NCBI GenBank assembly: GCA_965116595.1
Contig: OZ220708.1
Location: 2,294,001 to 2,358,000 of the forward strand
Origin: G963663315 sp963668255
Lineage (GTDB): Bacteria; Pseudomonadota; Gammaproteobacteria; Arenicellales; Poriferihabitantaceae
Direction of reading: 5' to 3'
DNA: 64,000 bases
In this document: positions 35,298 to 44,054 of the stretch, one piece after another
Numbering within the stretch: position 1 is the first letter of the stretch
How the letters are laid out: the number at the start of each line of letters is the position of its first letter
Translations under genes and position numbers: made by a program
The notes under the pieces: generated by a model
The model's input: the letters and a program-made list of their open reading frames with translations, nothing else
The model's database searches: none
What the model was told of the DNA's origin: nothing

Positions 35298-35732
35298 ATG
35301 TCTGAAAAAATTCTCGTAGCCCTGGATGGAAGTGAAGGCGGCAGACGCGCATTGAGCGCCGCTGTTGACCATGCCAGGTTTACCAAATCAAATCTTCTAC
35401 TGGCTTATGTAATTGATTGGTCGCCCTATAGCTTCCATACCCCCGAAGAGTTATCTGAACGTCATAAACGACGTGAGTCGGAAATTCAAAGAGCCAATGA
35501 TTCCGTTCTTCATCCCGAAGCCTCTGCGCTTGCAGATTCCGGGGTCCCTGTCGAGACTATAGTCCGACATGGGAAAATTGCCGAAACCCTGGTTGAACTC
35601 AGCGAAGAACATAACGCTTCACAGATCTATATCGGCAAGCTGGGCGAGTCACGGATGCGCTCGATGATTTTCGGCAGTGTCACTGCTGCACTGGTACAAA
35701 CTTCTTCCGTACCTGTCACTGTCGTCCCTTGA
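35298..35732 (+). CDS. Universal stress protein (UspA family)
   Basis: A 144-residue UspA-fold protein. It starts EKILVALDGSEGGRRAL and ends with the nucleotide-binding pattern IYIGKLGESRMRSMIFGSVTAALVQTSSVPVTVVP (G-2x-G-9x-G(S/T)). It precedes a sodium:amino-acid symporter by 70 nt on the same strand; UspA proteins are often encoded next to transporters and may modulate them. AGGGAG precedes the ATG. Confidence 0.88.
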   Translation: MSEKILVALDGSEGGRRALSAAVDHARFTKSNLLLAYVIDWSPYSFHTPEELSERHKRRESEIQRANDSVLHPEASALADSGVPVETIVRHGKIAETLVELSEEHNASQIYIGKLGESRMRSMIFGSVTAALVQTSSVPVTVVP

Positions 35733-35802
35733 TGTCTCAAGGAACAATGCCAAAAAGTTTGATCGACCGGATCAAACAACACTTACTGTAGAGGAAACTA
35801 AG

Positions 35803-37302
35803 ATGCGACAAATACTTGTAACACTTGGTTTGATGATTGTTTCGTTGACCAATGCCTACGCGGGAATTGATGATGCCATCAATGCCGCAACGGCGCCAAT
35901 CGCCGAGTTGATCGGTCGAATCGTCTTTTTCAAAATCCCGATTTTCGGGGCCCAGCTACCCGTGGTTGTTCTGTGGTTGGTAGCCGGGGCCGTGTTTTTT
36001 ACTGTTTACATGGGCTTTATCAACCTGCGTGGATTCAAACACGCGATCTCGCTGGCCAAAGGGGATTATGCCGACCCGAACAGCAAGGGTGAGGTTTCAC
36101 ATTTCCAGGCGCTGGCAACAGCGGTTTCCGGAACCGTCGGAATCGGTAATATCGGTGGCGTGGCAGTTGCGGTCACTGTGGGTGGACCCGGAGCGACGTT
36201 CTGGCTGATCCTGGCAGGGTTTTTGGGGATGTCGACCAAGTTTGTTGAATGTACCCTGGGCGTCAAATATCGTCAGGAGTTCAAGGACGGTCACGTGTCC
36301 GGTGGTCCGATGTATTACCTAAGAAAAGGGTTTTCTGATCGGGGAATGGAGGGATTCGGTAAATTCATGGGAACATTCTATGCCATTGGTATCTTTATTG
36401 GCGCCTTGGGAATCGGCAACATGTTTCAGTCGAATCAGGCTTATGTCCAGCTCAACAATGTATCCGGCGGAGCGCTGGATGGACTGGGCTGGCTGGTAGG
36501 GCTGATCCTGGCTGCGGTCGTATTCTCTGTCATCGTTGGCGGCATCAAATCGATTGCGCGAGTCACTGAAAAAATCGTGCCGTTCATGGCTGTCTTTTAT
36601 TGTTTGTTTGCCATTATCGTGATCCTGATGAATGTGAACACGATCCCACAGGTAATCATCAATATTTTCAACGGTGCATTCACCGGTGAAGGGGTTGCGG
36701 GCGGCGCACTTGGAGCCATGATTATTGGTTTCCAACGTGCGGTATTTTCCAATGAGGCGGGTATCGGTTCCGCTTCGATCGCCCACTCCGCAGTCAAAAC
36801 GGACGAGCCAGTCACTGAAGGAGTCGTTTCCCTGCTGGAGCCATTTATCGATACGATCGTGATTTGTACCATTACCGCTCTGGTAATAGGAACTGCCCAG
36901 GTTGCTGAACCCGGTTTTGCCGGTAGCGCCCAAGGCGTTGCGATGACTTCAGCGGCATTTGAACGTGAATTTTCGTGGTTCCCGATTCCTCTGGCCTTCG
37001 CGGCGTTGCTGTTTGCCTTTTCAACCATGATTTCGTGGTCCTACTACGGCCTCAAGGGCTGGACTTACATGTTTGGTGAAGGTGTCAGAGGGCAGAATAT
37101 TTACAAAATCATATTCTGCGCCTTTGTCGCATTGGGCTGTGTTGTCCAGTTAGGACCGATTCTCGATATATCAGACGCTCTGGTATTCCTGATTTGTGTT
37201 CCCAACATTCTGGGGCTGTACTTCCTGGCTCCGATCGTCAAACGGGAAATGAATTCCTACTTCGAACGGGTCGCAAGTGGAGAAATCAAGAAATACAAAT
37301 AA
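35803..37302 (+). CDS. AGCS-family sodium:alanine/glycine symporter
   Basis: A 499-residue membrane transporter. A possible signal-like hydrophobic start (LVTLGLMIVSLTNAYA) is followed by about ten helices. The AGCS hallmarks are HFQALATAVSGTVGIGNIGGVAVAV, GGPGATFW, GGPMYYLRKG and FQRAVFSNEAGIGSASIAHSA. The family imports alanine, glycine or related small amino acids with sodium. The start is ATG 35803 with GAGGAAAC upstream; the earlier frame overlaps the UspA gene. Its place next to the Lrp regulator suggests it imports a nitrogen compound used by the same pathway. Confidence 0.9.
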   Translation: MRQILVTLGLMIVSLTNAYAGIDDAINAATAPIAELIGRIVFFKIPIFGAQLPVVVLWLVAGAVFFTVYMGFINLRGFKHAISLAKGDYADPNSKGEVSHFQALATAVSGTVGIGNIGGVAVAVTVGGPGATFWLILAGFLGMSTKFVECTLGVKYRQEFKDGHVSGGPMYYLRKGFSDRGMEGFGKFMGTFYAIGIFIGALGIGNMFQSNQAYVQLNNVSGGALDGLGWLVGLILAAVVFSVIVGGIKSIARVTEKIVPFMAVFYCLFAIIVILMNVNTIPQVIINIFNGAFTGEGVAGGALGAMIIGFQRAVFSNEAGIGSASIAHSAVKTDEPVTEGVVSLLEPFIDTIVICTITALVIGTAQVAEPGFAGSAQGVAMTSAAFEREFSWFPIPLAFAALLFAFSTMISWSYYGLKGWTYMFGEGVRGQNIYKIIFCAFVALGCVVQLGPILDISDALVFLICVPNILGLYFLAPIVKREMNSYFERVASGEIKKYK

Positions 37303-37321
37303 TTACATTCAATTATAAAAA

Positions 37322-37349
37322 AGCCCGCAATGACTGCGGGCTTTTTTTT
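37322..37349. terminator. Bidirectional rho-independent terminator
   Basis: A perfect 8-bp stem AGCCCGCA (37322-37329) / TGCGGGCT (37335-37342) with a 5-nt loop, followed by an eight-T tract (37342-37349) and preceded by six A residues. It terminates the symporter transcript on the plus strand and, through the A-tract, the ahcY transcript on the minus strand. Confidence 0.9.
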
Positions 37350-37398
37350 GCGAATCGTTTATCGTAACGCACGTTACGAAAACCTTTATATCTGCCCC

Positions 37399-38817
37399 TT
37401 AATATCTGTAATGATCGGCCTTGTAGGGTCCTTCGACGGGAACACCGAGGTAATCGGCCTGCTTTGAACTGAGTTCAGTCAGATTGGCGCCAATTTTATC
37501 GAGGTGCAGACGGGCGACTTCTTCATCCAGATGTTTGGGTAATACGTAAACATCATTTTGATATTTACCGCCATCGGTCCAGACATCAATCTGCGCCAGC
37601 ACCTGATTGGTGAAGCTGTTCGACATCACAAAGCTCGGGTGACCTGTGCCGCAACCCAGATTGACCAGACGACCCTCTGCAAGCAGGGTAATGCGGCGGC
37701 CGTCGGGAAGAATGATCTGATCCACCTGCGGTTTGATATTTTCCCATTGGTATTGTTTCATCGAAGCAATATCGATTTCGTTGTCAAAGTGACCAATGTT
37801 GCAAACGATGGACTGATTTTTCATCTGGATCATGTGATCGTGGGTAATCACATGGAAGTTACCAGTGGTGGTTACGAATATATCTGCCTGTGAGCAGACA
37901 TCGTCCATTTTGACCACGCGATATCCTTCCATTGCCGCCTGCAATGCACAAATCGGATCAATTTCAGTGATCCACACGGTGGCGCCCAGACCACGCAGGG
38001 ATTGCGCACAGCCTTTACCGACATCACCATAACCGAGAACAACCGCAATCTTTCCGGCAATCATCGTATCGGTGGCTCTCTTGATACCATCCACCAGGGA
38101 CTCGCGGCAGCCATACAGGTTGTCGAATTTAGATTTGGTCACCGAATTGTTTACATTGATGGCAGGGAATGGCAACTCATTGTTGCTTGCCATTTGATAC
38201 AATCGATTTACGCCGGTCGTGGTTTCTTCGGTCACCCCCCTGACCTCTGCCAGTCGCCGGCTGTACCAGGCGCTGTCTTTGGCGAGAGTAGTCCTGATGC
38301 TGGAAAACAGGGCAATCTCCTCCTCGCTGGAAGGATTGTCAAGAACGGACCGATCCTTTTCCGCCTTGCTGCCCAGAATCAGCAACAGGGTTGCATCGCC
38401 GCCATCATCCAGAATCATGTTCGGTCCGGCCCCATCCGGCCAGTCCATGATTCTATGGCAGTATTCCCAATATTGGTCCAGCGTTTCGCCCTTGAAAGCA
38501 AATACCGGAATACCCTGATCCGCAATTGCAGCCGCCGCATGATCCTGGGTCGAAAAAATATTGCAGGAGGCCCAGCGCACTTCAGCGCCGAGCGAGACCA
38601 GTGACTCGATAAGCACTGCGGTTTGTATGGTCATATGCAATGAACCTGCGATCCGCGCGCCTTTCAGTGGTTGACTGTCTGCATACTTGCCCCGGATTGA
38701 GACCAGTCCAGGCATTTCTGTTTCAGCGATGCGAATTTCCTTTCGACCCCATTCAGCCAAAGTCAGATCGGCAACATGGAAGTCAGCCTGGACGGCTTCT
38801 GCGATTTTTATGGACAT
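37399..38817 (-). CDS. ahcY: Adenosylhomocysteinase
   Basis: A 472-residue S-adenosylhomocysteine hydrolase that cleaves SAH to adenosine and homocysteine. Seen in the sequence are the substrate segment SCNIFSTQDHAAAAI, the NAD-binding loop GYGDVGKGCAQSLRG and the C-terminal PYKADHYRY that closes over NAD. Length and the ~40-residue internal insertion are usual for proteobacterial enzymes. It lies 72 nt downstream of metK, so the two SAM-cycle genes are probably one transcript. The gene clears SAH made by methyltransferases and recycles homocysteine. Confidence 0.96.
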   Translation of the reverse strand: MSIKIAEAVQADFHVADLTLAEWGRKEIRIAETEMPGLVSIRGKYADSQPLKGARIAGSLHMTIQTAVLIESLVSLGAEVRWASCNIFSTQDHAAAAIADQGIPVFAFKGETLDQYWEYCHRIMDWPDGAGPNMILDDGGDATLLLILGSKAEKDRSVLDNPSSEEEIALFSSIRTTLAKDSAWYSRRLAEVRGVTEETTTGVNRLYQMASNNELPFPAINVNNSVTKSKFDNLYGCRESLVDGIKRATDTMIAGKIAVVLGYGDVGKGCAQSLRGLGATVWITEIDPICALQAAMEGYRVVKMDDVCSQADIFVTTTGNFHVITHDHMIQMKNQSIVCNIGHFDNEIDIASMKQYQWENIKPQVDQIILPDGRRITLLAEGRLVNLGCGTGHPSFVMSNSFTNQVLAQIDVWTDGGKYQNDVYVLPKHLDEEVARLHLDKIGANLTELSSKQADYLGVPVEGPYKADHYRY

Positions 38818-38842
38818 AATTAATCTTCTCTCTGATTGTGAT

Positions 38843-38869
38843 ATCCGGTACTAAACTCATGTACCGGAT
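38843..38869 (-). other. Stem-loop in the metK-ahcY spacer
   Basis: A perfect 9-bp inverted repeat ATCCGGTAC / GTACCGGAT with a 9-nt loop occupies the spacer between metK and ahcY. The word CCGGATTCTG is repeated next to it (38864 and 38877). No T-tract follows. It may set the ahcY level by processing or partial attenuation. I could not fit an SAH riboswitch to this region. Confidence 0.4.
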
Positions 38870-38889
38870 TCTGGCGCCGGATTCTGATA

Positions 38890-40056
38890 TCAGATTCCGG
38901 CATCTGCTTTCAATGCGTCTGCCTTGTCTGTTCTTTCCCAGGAAAAATCGGGCTCCGTGCGGCCAAAGTGGCCATACGCTGCGGTTTTACGATAGATCGG
39001 GCGAAGCAGATCCAGGCTCTGGATAATGGCCTTTGGCCGCAGATCAAAATGCCGATTGACCAGCGCTTCGATTTTCATGTCGTCAATTTTCCCGGTGCCG
39101 AAGGTTTCGACCATTACCGATACCGGTTTGGCAACGCCAATTGCATAGGCCACCTGAACCTCACATTTATCAGCCAGACCGGCAGCCACGATGTTTTTCG
39201 CTACATAGCGTGTGGCATACGCGGCAGAACGATCCACCTTCGAGGGGTCCTTGCCGGAAAATGCGCCACCGCCGTGGTGCGCTGATCCGCCATAAGTGTC
39301 AACAATGATTTTCCGGCCGGTCAGGCCACAGTCAGCGACCGGCCCGCCAATCTCGAATCGGCCAGTCGGGTTGACCAGAAAACGGGTATGGGCATCCAGC
39401 ATATTGGCAGGTAATACCGGCTTGATGATTTCTTCGATCACGGCTTCAGACAGCTCGTCATGACCAATATCCGGGTCATGCTGGGTTGACAGCACCACAG
39501 TGTCGATCGAGACCGGCGATGCGCCTTCATATTTTACCGTGACCTGGGATTTTGCATCCGGCCTCATCCAGGGCAGTTTCCCTGATTTCCGAACTTCTGC
39601 CTGTCTGGCAACCAGACGGTGGGAATAGGTGATTGGAAAGGGCATCAATACATCGGTTTCAGTGCAGGCATAGCCAAACATCAAACCCTGATCGCCTGCG
39701 CCCTGATCCAGGTCCATCCCTTCGCCCTCATTGACACCCGGAGCAATGTCAGCGGATTGCTTGTCGAGCGAAATAAGCACAGCACAACCGTTGCAGTCGA
39801 ACCCCATTTTGGATGAGTTGTAGCCGATATCGCGAATCGCACTGCGTACCACTTCCTGGAAGTCCACCACTGCGCCGGTTGTGATTTCTCCGGCGACGAT
39901 AGCCATACCCGTCGTGACCATGGTTTCGCATGCGACTCTGGATTTCGGGTCTTTGGACAACAATGCATCGAGTACCGAATCAGAGATCTGATCCGCCACC
40001 TTGTCCGGATGACCTTCCGAAACCGATTCTGATGTAAACAAATACGACTTTGACAT
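38890..40056 (-). CDS. metK: S-adenosylmethionine synthetase
   Basis: A 388-residue MetK that makes SAM from methionine and ATP. Motifs: GHPDKVADQISD near the N-terminus, GAGDQGLMFGYA (the hexapeptide region), and the P-loop-like GGGAFSGKDPSKVDRSAAY. It is slightly longer than E. coli MetK (384). It leads the metK-ahcY operon and is preceded by a palindromic promoter region at 40160-40187. Confidence 0.97.
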   Translation of the reverse strand: MSKSYLFTSESVSEGHPDKVADQISDSVLDALLSKDPKSRVACETMVTTGMAIVAGEITTGAVVDFQEVVRSAIRDIGYNSSKMGFDCNGCAVLISLDKQSADIAPGVNEGEGMDLDQGAGDQGLMFGYACTETDVLMPFPITYSHRLVARQAEVRKSGKLPWMRPDAKSQVTVKYEGASPVSIDTVVLSTQHDPDIGHDELSEAVIEEIIKPVLPANMLDAHTRFLVNPTGRFEIGGPVADCGLTGRKIIVDTYGGSAHHGGGAFSGKDPSKVDRSAAYATRYVAKNIVAAGLADKCEVQVAYAIGVAKPVSVMVETFGTGKIDDMKIEALVNRHFDLRPKAIIQSLDLLRPIYRKTAAYGHFGRTEPDFSWERTDKADALKADAGI

Positions 40057-40159
40057 TATTTTATGACCTCAATCAATCAATGCGCTATCGAACCGGTACC
40101 GTGAATGAATCGATAAGCGCGAAAAATAAATGACCGGAAATTTACCAGTCCATCATTCT

Positions 40160-40187
40160 CTAATATAAAGAAATCTTTATATGTCAA
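40160..40187 (-). promoter_or_regulatory. metK promoter overlapping a perfect AT-rich palindrome
   Basis: On the minus strand TTGACA (40182-40187) is followed after 16 nt by TATTAG (40160-40165). The spacer is almost filled by a perfect inverted repeat of 9+2+9 bases, ATATAAAGA-AA-TCTTTATAT (40163-40182). Its position over the promoter is what is expected for a repressor operator. SAM-cycle genes in many proteobacteria are controlled by the ArsR-type repressor SahR; whether this is its site is untested. Confidence 0.5.
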
Positions 40188-40280
40188 TTGTAACACTTCC
40201 TGAACCATATAAACAACGGTAAGGACAAATAAATTGCGGTAGAATACTATCCCCGGTAACCCGATGAAAACGCTGACTCG

Positions 40281-41174
40281 ATGAATCCGAATGATCCGAG
40301 CAACCAATCCATAGCCAGGATTCTGATAGAAGCCCTGCCGTATATCCGGTGCTATCAGGGCAAAGTGATAGTCATCAAGTACGGCGGCAATGCAATGGTG
40401 GACCAGGACCTGAAGCATGGTTTCGCGAGGGATGTCATCATGATGAAACTGGTGGGGATGAATCCGGTGATTGTGCATGGAGGTGGTCCTCAGATCAGCA
40501 AATTACTCAGGAAGATCGGTAAGGAATCGACGTTTATTGATGGCTTGCGGGTCACTGACAGTGAGACCATGGACATTGTCGAGATGGTATTGGGTGGACT
40601 GGTCAACAAGGAAATCGTCAGTTTGATCAATTCTCTGGGCGGCAAGGCGGTTGGATTGACCGGAAAGGATGGTAATCTGATTCGAGCCAGGAAACTGTAT
40701 GTCAGCAAAGACGACCCGGTGCTGAAAAGATCCGAGATTATCGACTATGGTCATGTCGGGGAAGTTGAACATATCGAACCGCAAATCGTCCAGTTACTGG
40801 AATCCCGGGCGTTCATTCCTGTGGTCGCTCCGATCGGGGTAGGTGAGGATGGCCAAACTTACAATATCAACTCGGATACGGTCGCTGGCAGACTGGCGGT
40901 AACCTTGAATGCGGAAAAGTTGATGTTGCTGACCAACACACCGGGTGTTATTGACAAAAATGGTGATCTGATCAGGGAATTGAAACTCGATCAGATTCAA
41001 AAACTGCGTTGTGACGGCACGATTACAGGCGGTATGATCCCCAAAGTCGAATGTGCTGAGAATGCAATTCGAAATGGCGTGTCCTCATCGCTGATTCTCG
41101 ACGGACGTGTCCGGCATACGCTGCTGCTTGAATTGTTTACCGATTCTGGCATAGGCACACAGATAATGGCCTGA
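40281..41174 (+). CDS. argB: Acetylglutamate kinase
   Basis: A 297-residue N-acetylglutamate kinase, second step of arginine synthesis. It has VIVIKYGGNAM and NPVIVHGGGPQISKLLRKIG at the N-terminus, a central NSDTVAGRLAVTLNAEKLMLLTN segment and the C-terminal GGMIPKVECAENAIRNGV. The N-terminal helix (~25 residues) before the kinase core suits the arginine-inhibited hexameric type. It is divergent from metK and followed by fpr after 28 nt. Confidence 0.96.
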   Translation: MNPNDPSNQSIARILIEALPYIRCYQGKVIVIKYGGNAMVDQDLKHGFARDVIMMKLVGMNPVIVHGGGPQISKLLRKIGKESTFIDGLRVTDSETMDIVEMVLGGLVNKEIVSLINSLGGKAVGLTGKDGNLIRARKLYVSKDDPVLKRSEIIDYGHVGEVEHIEPQIVQLLESRAFIPVVAPIGVGEDGQTYNINSDTVAGRLAVTLNAEKLMLLTNTPGVIDKNGDLIRELKLDQIQKLRCDGTITGGMIPKVECAENAIRNGVSSSLILDGRVRHTLLLELFTDSGIGTQIMA

Positions 41175-41202
41175 GCGACAAGACTGAAACCTTAACAATA
41201 CA

Positions 41203-41976
41203 ATGACTGATTCACATACAGAAACGGTTATCGATGTCCACCACTGGTCGGATACACTGTTTACGATAAAAACCACACGGCACCCGGGTTTGCGCTTTCG
41301 AAACGGAGAATTTGCCATGATGGGGATGGAAGTCGATGGCAAACCCCTGTTGCGCGCGTACAGCATGGTAAGCTCGAATTATGAAGACCACCTGGAGTTT
41401 TACAGTATCAAGGTTCAGGATGGGCCTTTGACCTCCAGACTGCAGCATGTGAAGGTGGGAGACAGGCTACTGGTCAGCAAGAAACCGACAGGCACCCTGC
41501 TGTGGGATCATTTGCGGCCGGGCCAGCACCTTTACCTGTTGTGTACGGGTACCGGTCTTGCGCCATTCCTTTCGGTCATAAAAGACCCTGAAGTCTATGA
41601 TAACTTCAAAAAGGTAGTACTGGTGCATGGTTGCCGCACTGTAAACGAACTGACATATCAACAGTTGATCAACCACGAACTCAAGGATAACGAATACTTC
41701 GGTGACAGTGTCAGGGACAAACTGATCTACTATCCCGCTGTTACCCGGGAAAAATACAGGAACTTCGGACGTATCACGGCGTTACTGGAGAGTGGAAAAC
41801 TGGTAAAGGATGCCAACATGCCTGCCCTGAATGTAGAAGATGATCGATTCATGTTATGCGGTAGCCCGGGTATGCTGAAAAGCCTGTCCGGCATTCTCGA
41901 CAAAATGGGTTTCAGCGAGACGCGGAAGAGCGACTACAGGGAGTATGTGATAGAACGGGCATTCGTGGAAAGATGA
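41203..41976 (+). CDS. fpr: Ferredoxin/flavodoxin-NADP+ reductase
   Basis: A 257-residue Fpr-type FAD reductase. FAD binding is shown by LLRAYSMVSSNYEDHLEFYS, NADP binding by LLCTGTGLAPFLSVI and FMLCGSPGML, and the C-terminus YVIERAFVER is characteristic of bacterial Fpr. It moves electrons between NADPH and ferredoxin or flavodoxin. It is the only such reductase in the window, which also has two Rieske oxygenases and a diiron monooxygenase without a reductase, so it could be a partner; it is not linked to any of them by operon structure. Confidence 0.9.
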   Translation: MTDSHTETVIDVHHWSDTLFTIKTTRHPGLRFRNGEFAMMGMEVDGKPLLRAYSMVSSNYEDHLEFYSIKVQDGPLTSRLQHVKVGDRLLVSKKPTGTLLWDHLRPGQHLYLLCTGTGLAPFLSVIKDPEVYDNFKKVVLVHGCRTVNELTYQQLINHELKDNEYFGDSVRDKLIYYPAVTREKYRNFGRITALLESGKLVKDANMPALNVEDDRFMLCGSPGMLKSLSGILDKMGFSETRKSDYREYVIERAFVER

Positions 41977-42031
41977 TCTCTGACCCGGGCTCTCTCCCAT
42001 TGGGCGCGAATTCTTCCTGGAGACAGCCTGG

Positions 42032-43667
42032 TTATTCGTCTTGTAATTGAAACAACTGGTCCCGGTCAATATGACAGAATATCGTGTGGCCGCTGACTGA
42101 TTGTGCGGGCGGGGCGACTTCATCGCAGATCTTGCCGACCTTGCGCTGGCATCTGAGCTGAAACGGGCACCCCGAATCGGGTGGGGCAGTTTCGACAATA
42201 TCGCTGATCTCGACATGGGATTGCGCGTCGGGGTCCGGCTCAAGCACGGCTTCCATCAATGCTTCGGTATACGGATGAAAAGCGGGTTTGTAAACCGCGT
42301 CGACCGGACCAATTTCACAAATTCGCCCCTGATACAGCACCAGCACGCGGTCGGCTATCGCACGTACCGTGGCCAGGTCATGGGATACAAACAGGTACGC
42401 GACTCCGTTTTCCTTTTGCAGTTTCGACAACAGTTCAAGCACTGCGGCCTGAACCGAAACATCCAGGGCCGAAGTGACTTCATCGCATAACGCCAGTATG
42501 GGTTCCGCGGCAAAGGCGCGGGCAATACCCACTCGCTGCTTTTCTCCCCCGGACAGTTGATCCGGTGTACGCCCCAGATAGTCTCTGGTCAGGCGGACAC
42601 TTTCCAATAGTTCGGCTGCCTTGTCGATTGCTTCGGTCCGATCCATATCAAAGTAGAGTTGAAGCGGGGCAGACAGGATTTCCGCAATGGTTTTCCTGGG
42701 ATTGAGCGATGAATCAGGATTCTGGAAAATCATCTGGATGTCTTTCTTGCACTGTAGCGACCTTGCCTCGGTGATACAATCCAGGGCCTCTTCCCCTTCA
42801 ATTCGCATGGAACCATTGCAGGGGGGAATCAAACCCACGATTGCCCGCAGTATGGTTGATTTTCCGCTGCCTGATTCCCCGACCACGGCAATGGTTTCCC
42901 CTTTGTTCAGGACAAAGCTCAAGTTATTCACTGTTAACACCCGTTGCTTGTCTTCCTGTCCCGTGAGACGGCTCAACAGACCTGGACGATCGTATGAAAT
43001 CGCCAGATCCTGGAGCTCAAGTAACTTCTGCATTTGGTTGTCTGCGGCCGACGGTCTGGGTGCTCCCTGATAACTGCTGTGTGGGAAATTCCCGGAATCG
43101 AAGTGACAACGCACCATTGAAGCGTTCGCCGGACGGTGCAATGGCGGCGATTCATTCAAGCATATCTCCTTGCGATGTGCGCATCTGGGGGCAAAGGCAC
43201 ACGCGCTTCTGGTTGCTGACAGCCTGGGTGGATAACCTGGCAGAGCTTCCGGTATCCGGGCGCCGTCCATTTTGGGAATCGAAGTCAGCAATCCACGGGT
43301 ATAGGGGTGTGACGGGTTTTTAAGAATTTCGCTACTGGTTCCAAGTTCCATCAGTTCTCCGGCATACAGCACTGCGACACGGTCACTGATGCGGGCAACT
43401 GCGCCCAGGTCATGACTGACAAATACCATTGCCACGCCAGACGCGCGACACAGGTCCTTGAGCAATTCGAGAATATGCACCTGGGTGGTGACATCGAGTC
43501 CGGTAGTCGGTTCATCAAGCAATAATACCCGTGGACGACCGGCCAGCGCCATGGCGATGGCGCAGCGTTGCTGTTGACCGCCGGATAATTCATGCGGATG
43601 ACGATTCCTGATTTGTTCAGGGGAGGGCAATCTGACCTGACTCAGAAGGTCTGTTACTGACCTTTTT
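42032..43667 (-). pseudogene. Oligopeptide ABC ATPase (DppD-DppF fusion), 3' fragment after a frameshift
   Basis: The larger part of a fused two-domain ATPase. The frame is open to 43714, but homology begins at about 43667, where it continues the 5' fragment at 43617-44054. It holds the signature LSGGQQQRCAIAMALAG and Walker B LLLDEPTTGLD of domain 1, then a complete domain 2 with GESGSGKSTILRAIVG, LSGGEKQRVGIARAF and CDEVTSALD. Both oligopeptide-type C-terminal motifs (HPYTRGLL, HPYTEALM) are present. Removing one A from the A6 run at 43663-43668 would rejoin the two fragments into one protein of about 673 residues. It may be a true pseudogene or a homopolymer sequencing error. Confidence 0.75.
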
Positions 43668-44054
43668 TCTGTCCGCGGAGGGGATGTCCGTGTGCAGCAC
43701 CAATGATTCTTCAATCTGTCGGCCTATCGTCATGGTAGGGGTCAGAGAGTGCCCGGCATTCTGCGGTACCAGGCAAATTTCTCCGCCTCTGAGCGCTTCG
43801 AGTTCCTTACGGTCCAAATCGAACATCGACACGTTATCGAAAATGGCTTCACCGCCAAACAACTCAAGTCCCGGAGCCAGATAACCCATCATTGACAACG
43901 CAACAGTACTTTTCCCGGAGCCGGACTCCCCGACCAGGCCCAGAATCTCGTTTGGCTGAACATCCAGTGTAATTCCTCTCAGAATCGGAGTCGGAGTTGC
44001 AACCCCGGCTTCAATCCCGACAGACAGGTCGTCAAGATGAATAAGTCGTTCCAT
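43617..44054 (-). pseudogene. Oligopeptide ABC ATPase (DppD-DppF fusion), 5' fragment
   Basis: The N-terminal 130 or so residues of the fused ATPase: MERLIHLDDLSVGIEAG, Walker A GLVGESGSGKSTVALSMMG and the Q-loop LVPQNAGHSLTPTMTIG. After SADRKK the frame changes and ends with about a dozen unrelated residues. The signature motif of this domain is in the next frame (42032-43667). The start directly follows the permease stop. If the shift is real, domain 1 is split between Walker A and the signature and the importer would not work. Confidence 0.75.

Noticed and set aside
38818..38889. SAH or SAM riboswitch upstream of ahcY or metK
   Set aside because: I looked for conserved riboswitch cores in the 72-nt spacer and in 40057-40280 on the minus strand and found only a simple hairpin and a promoter palindrome.
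43660..43672. Programmed -1 frameshift at the A-AAA-AAG slippery sequence in the ABC ATPase
   Set aside because: A -1 slip would lead to a TAA two codons later. The downstream domain is in the +1 frame, so a dnaX-type -1 event does not explain it.
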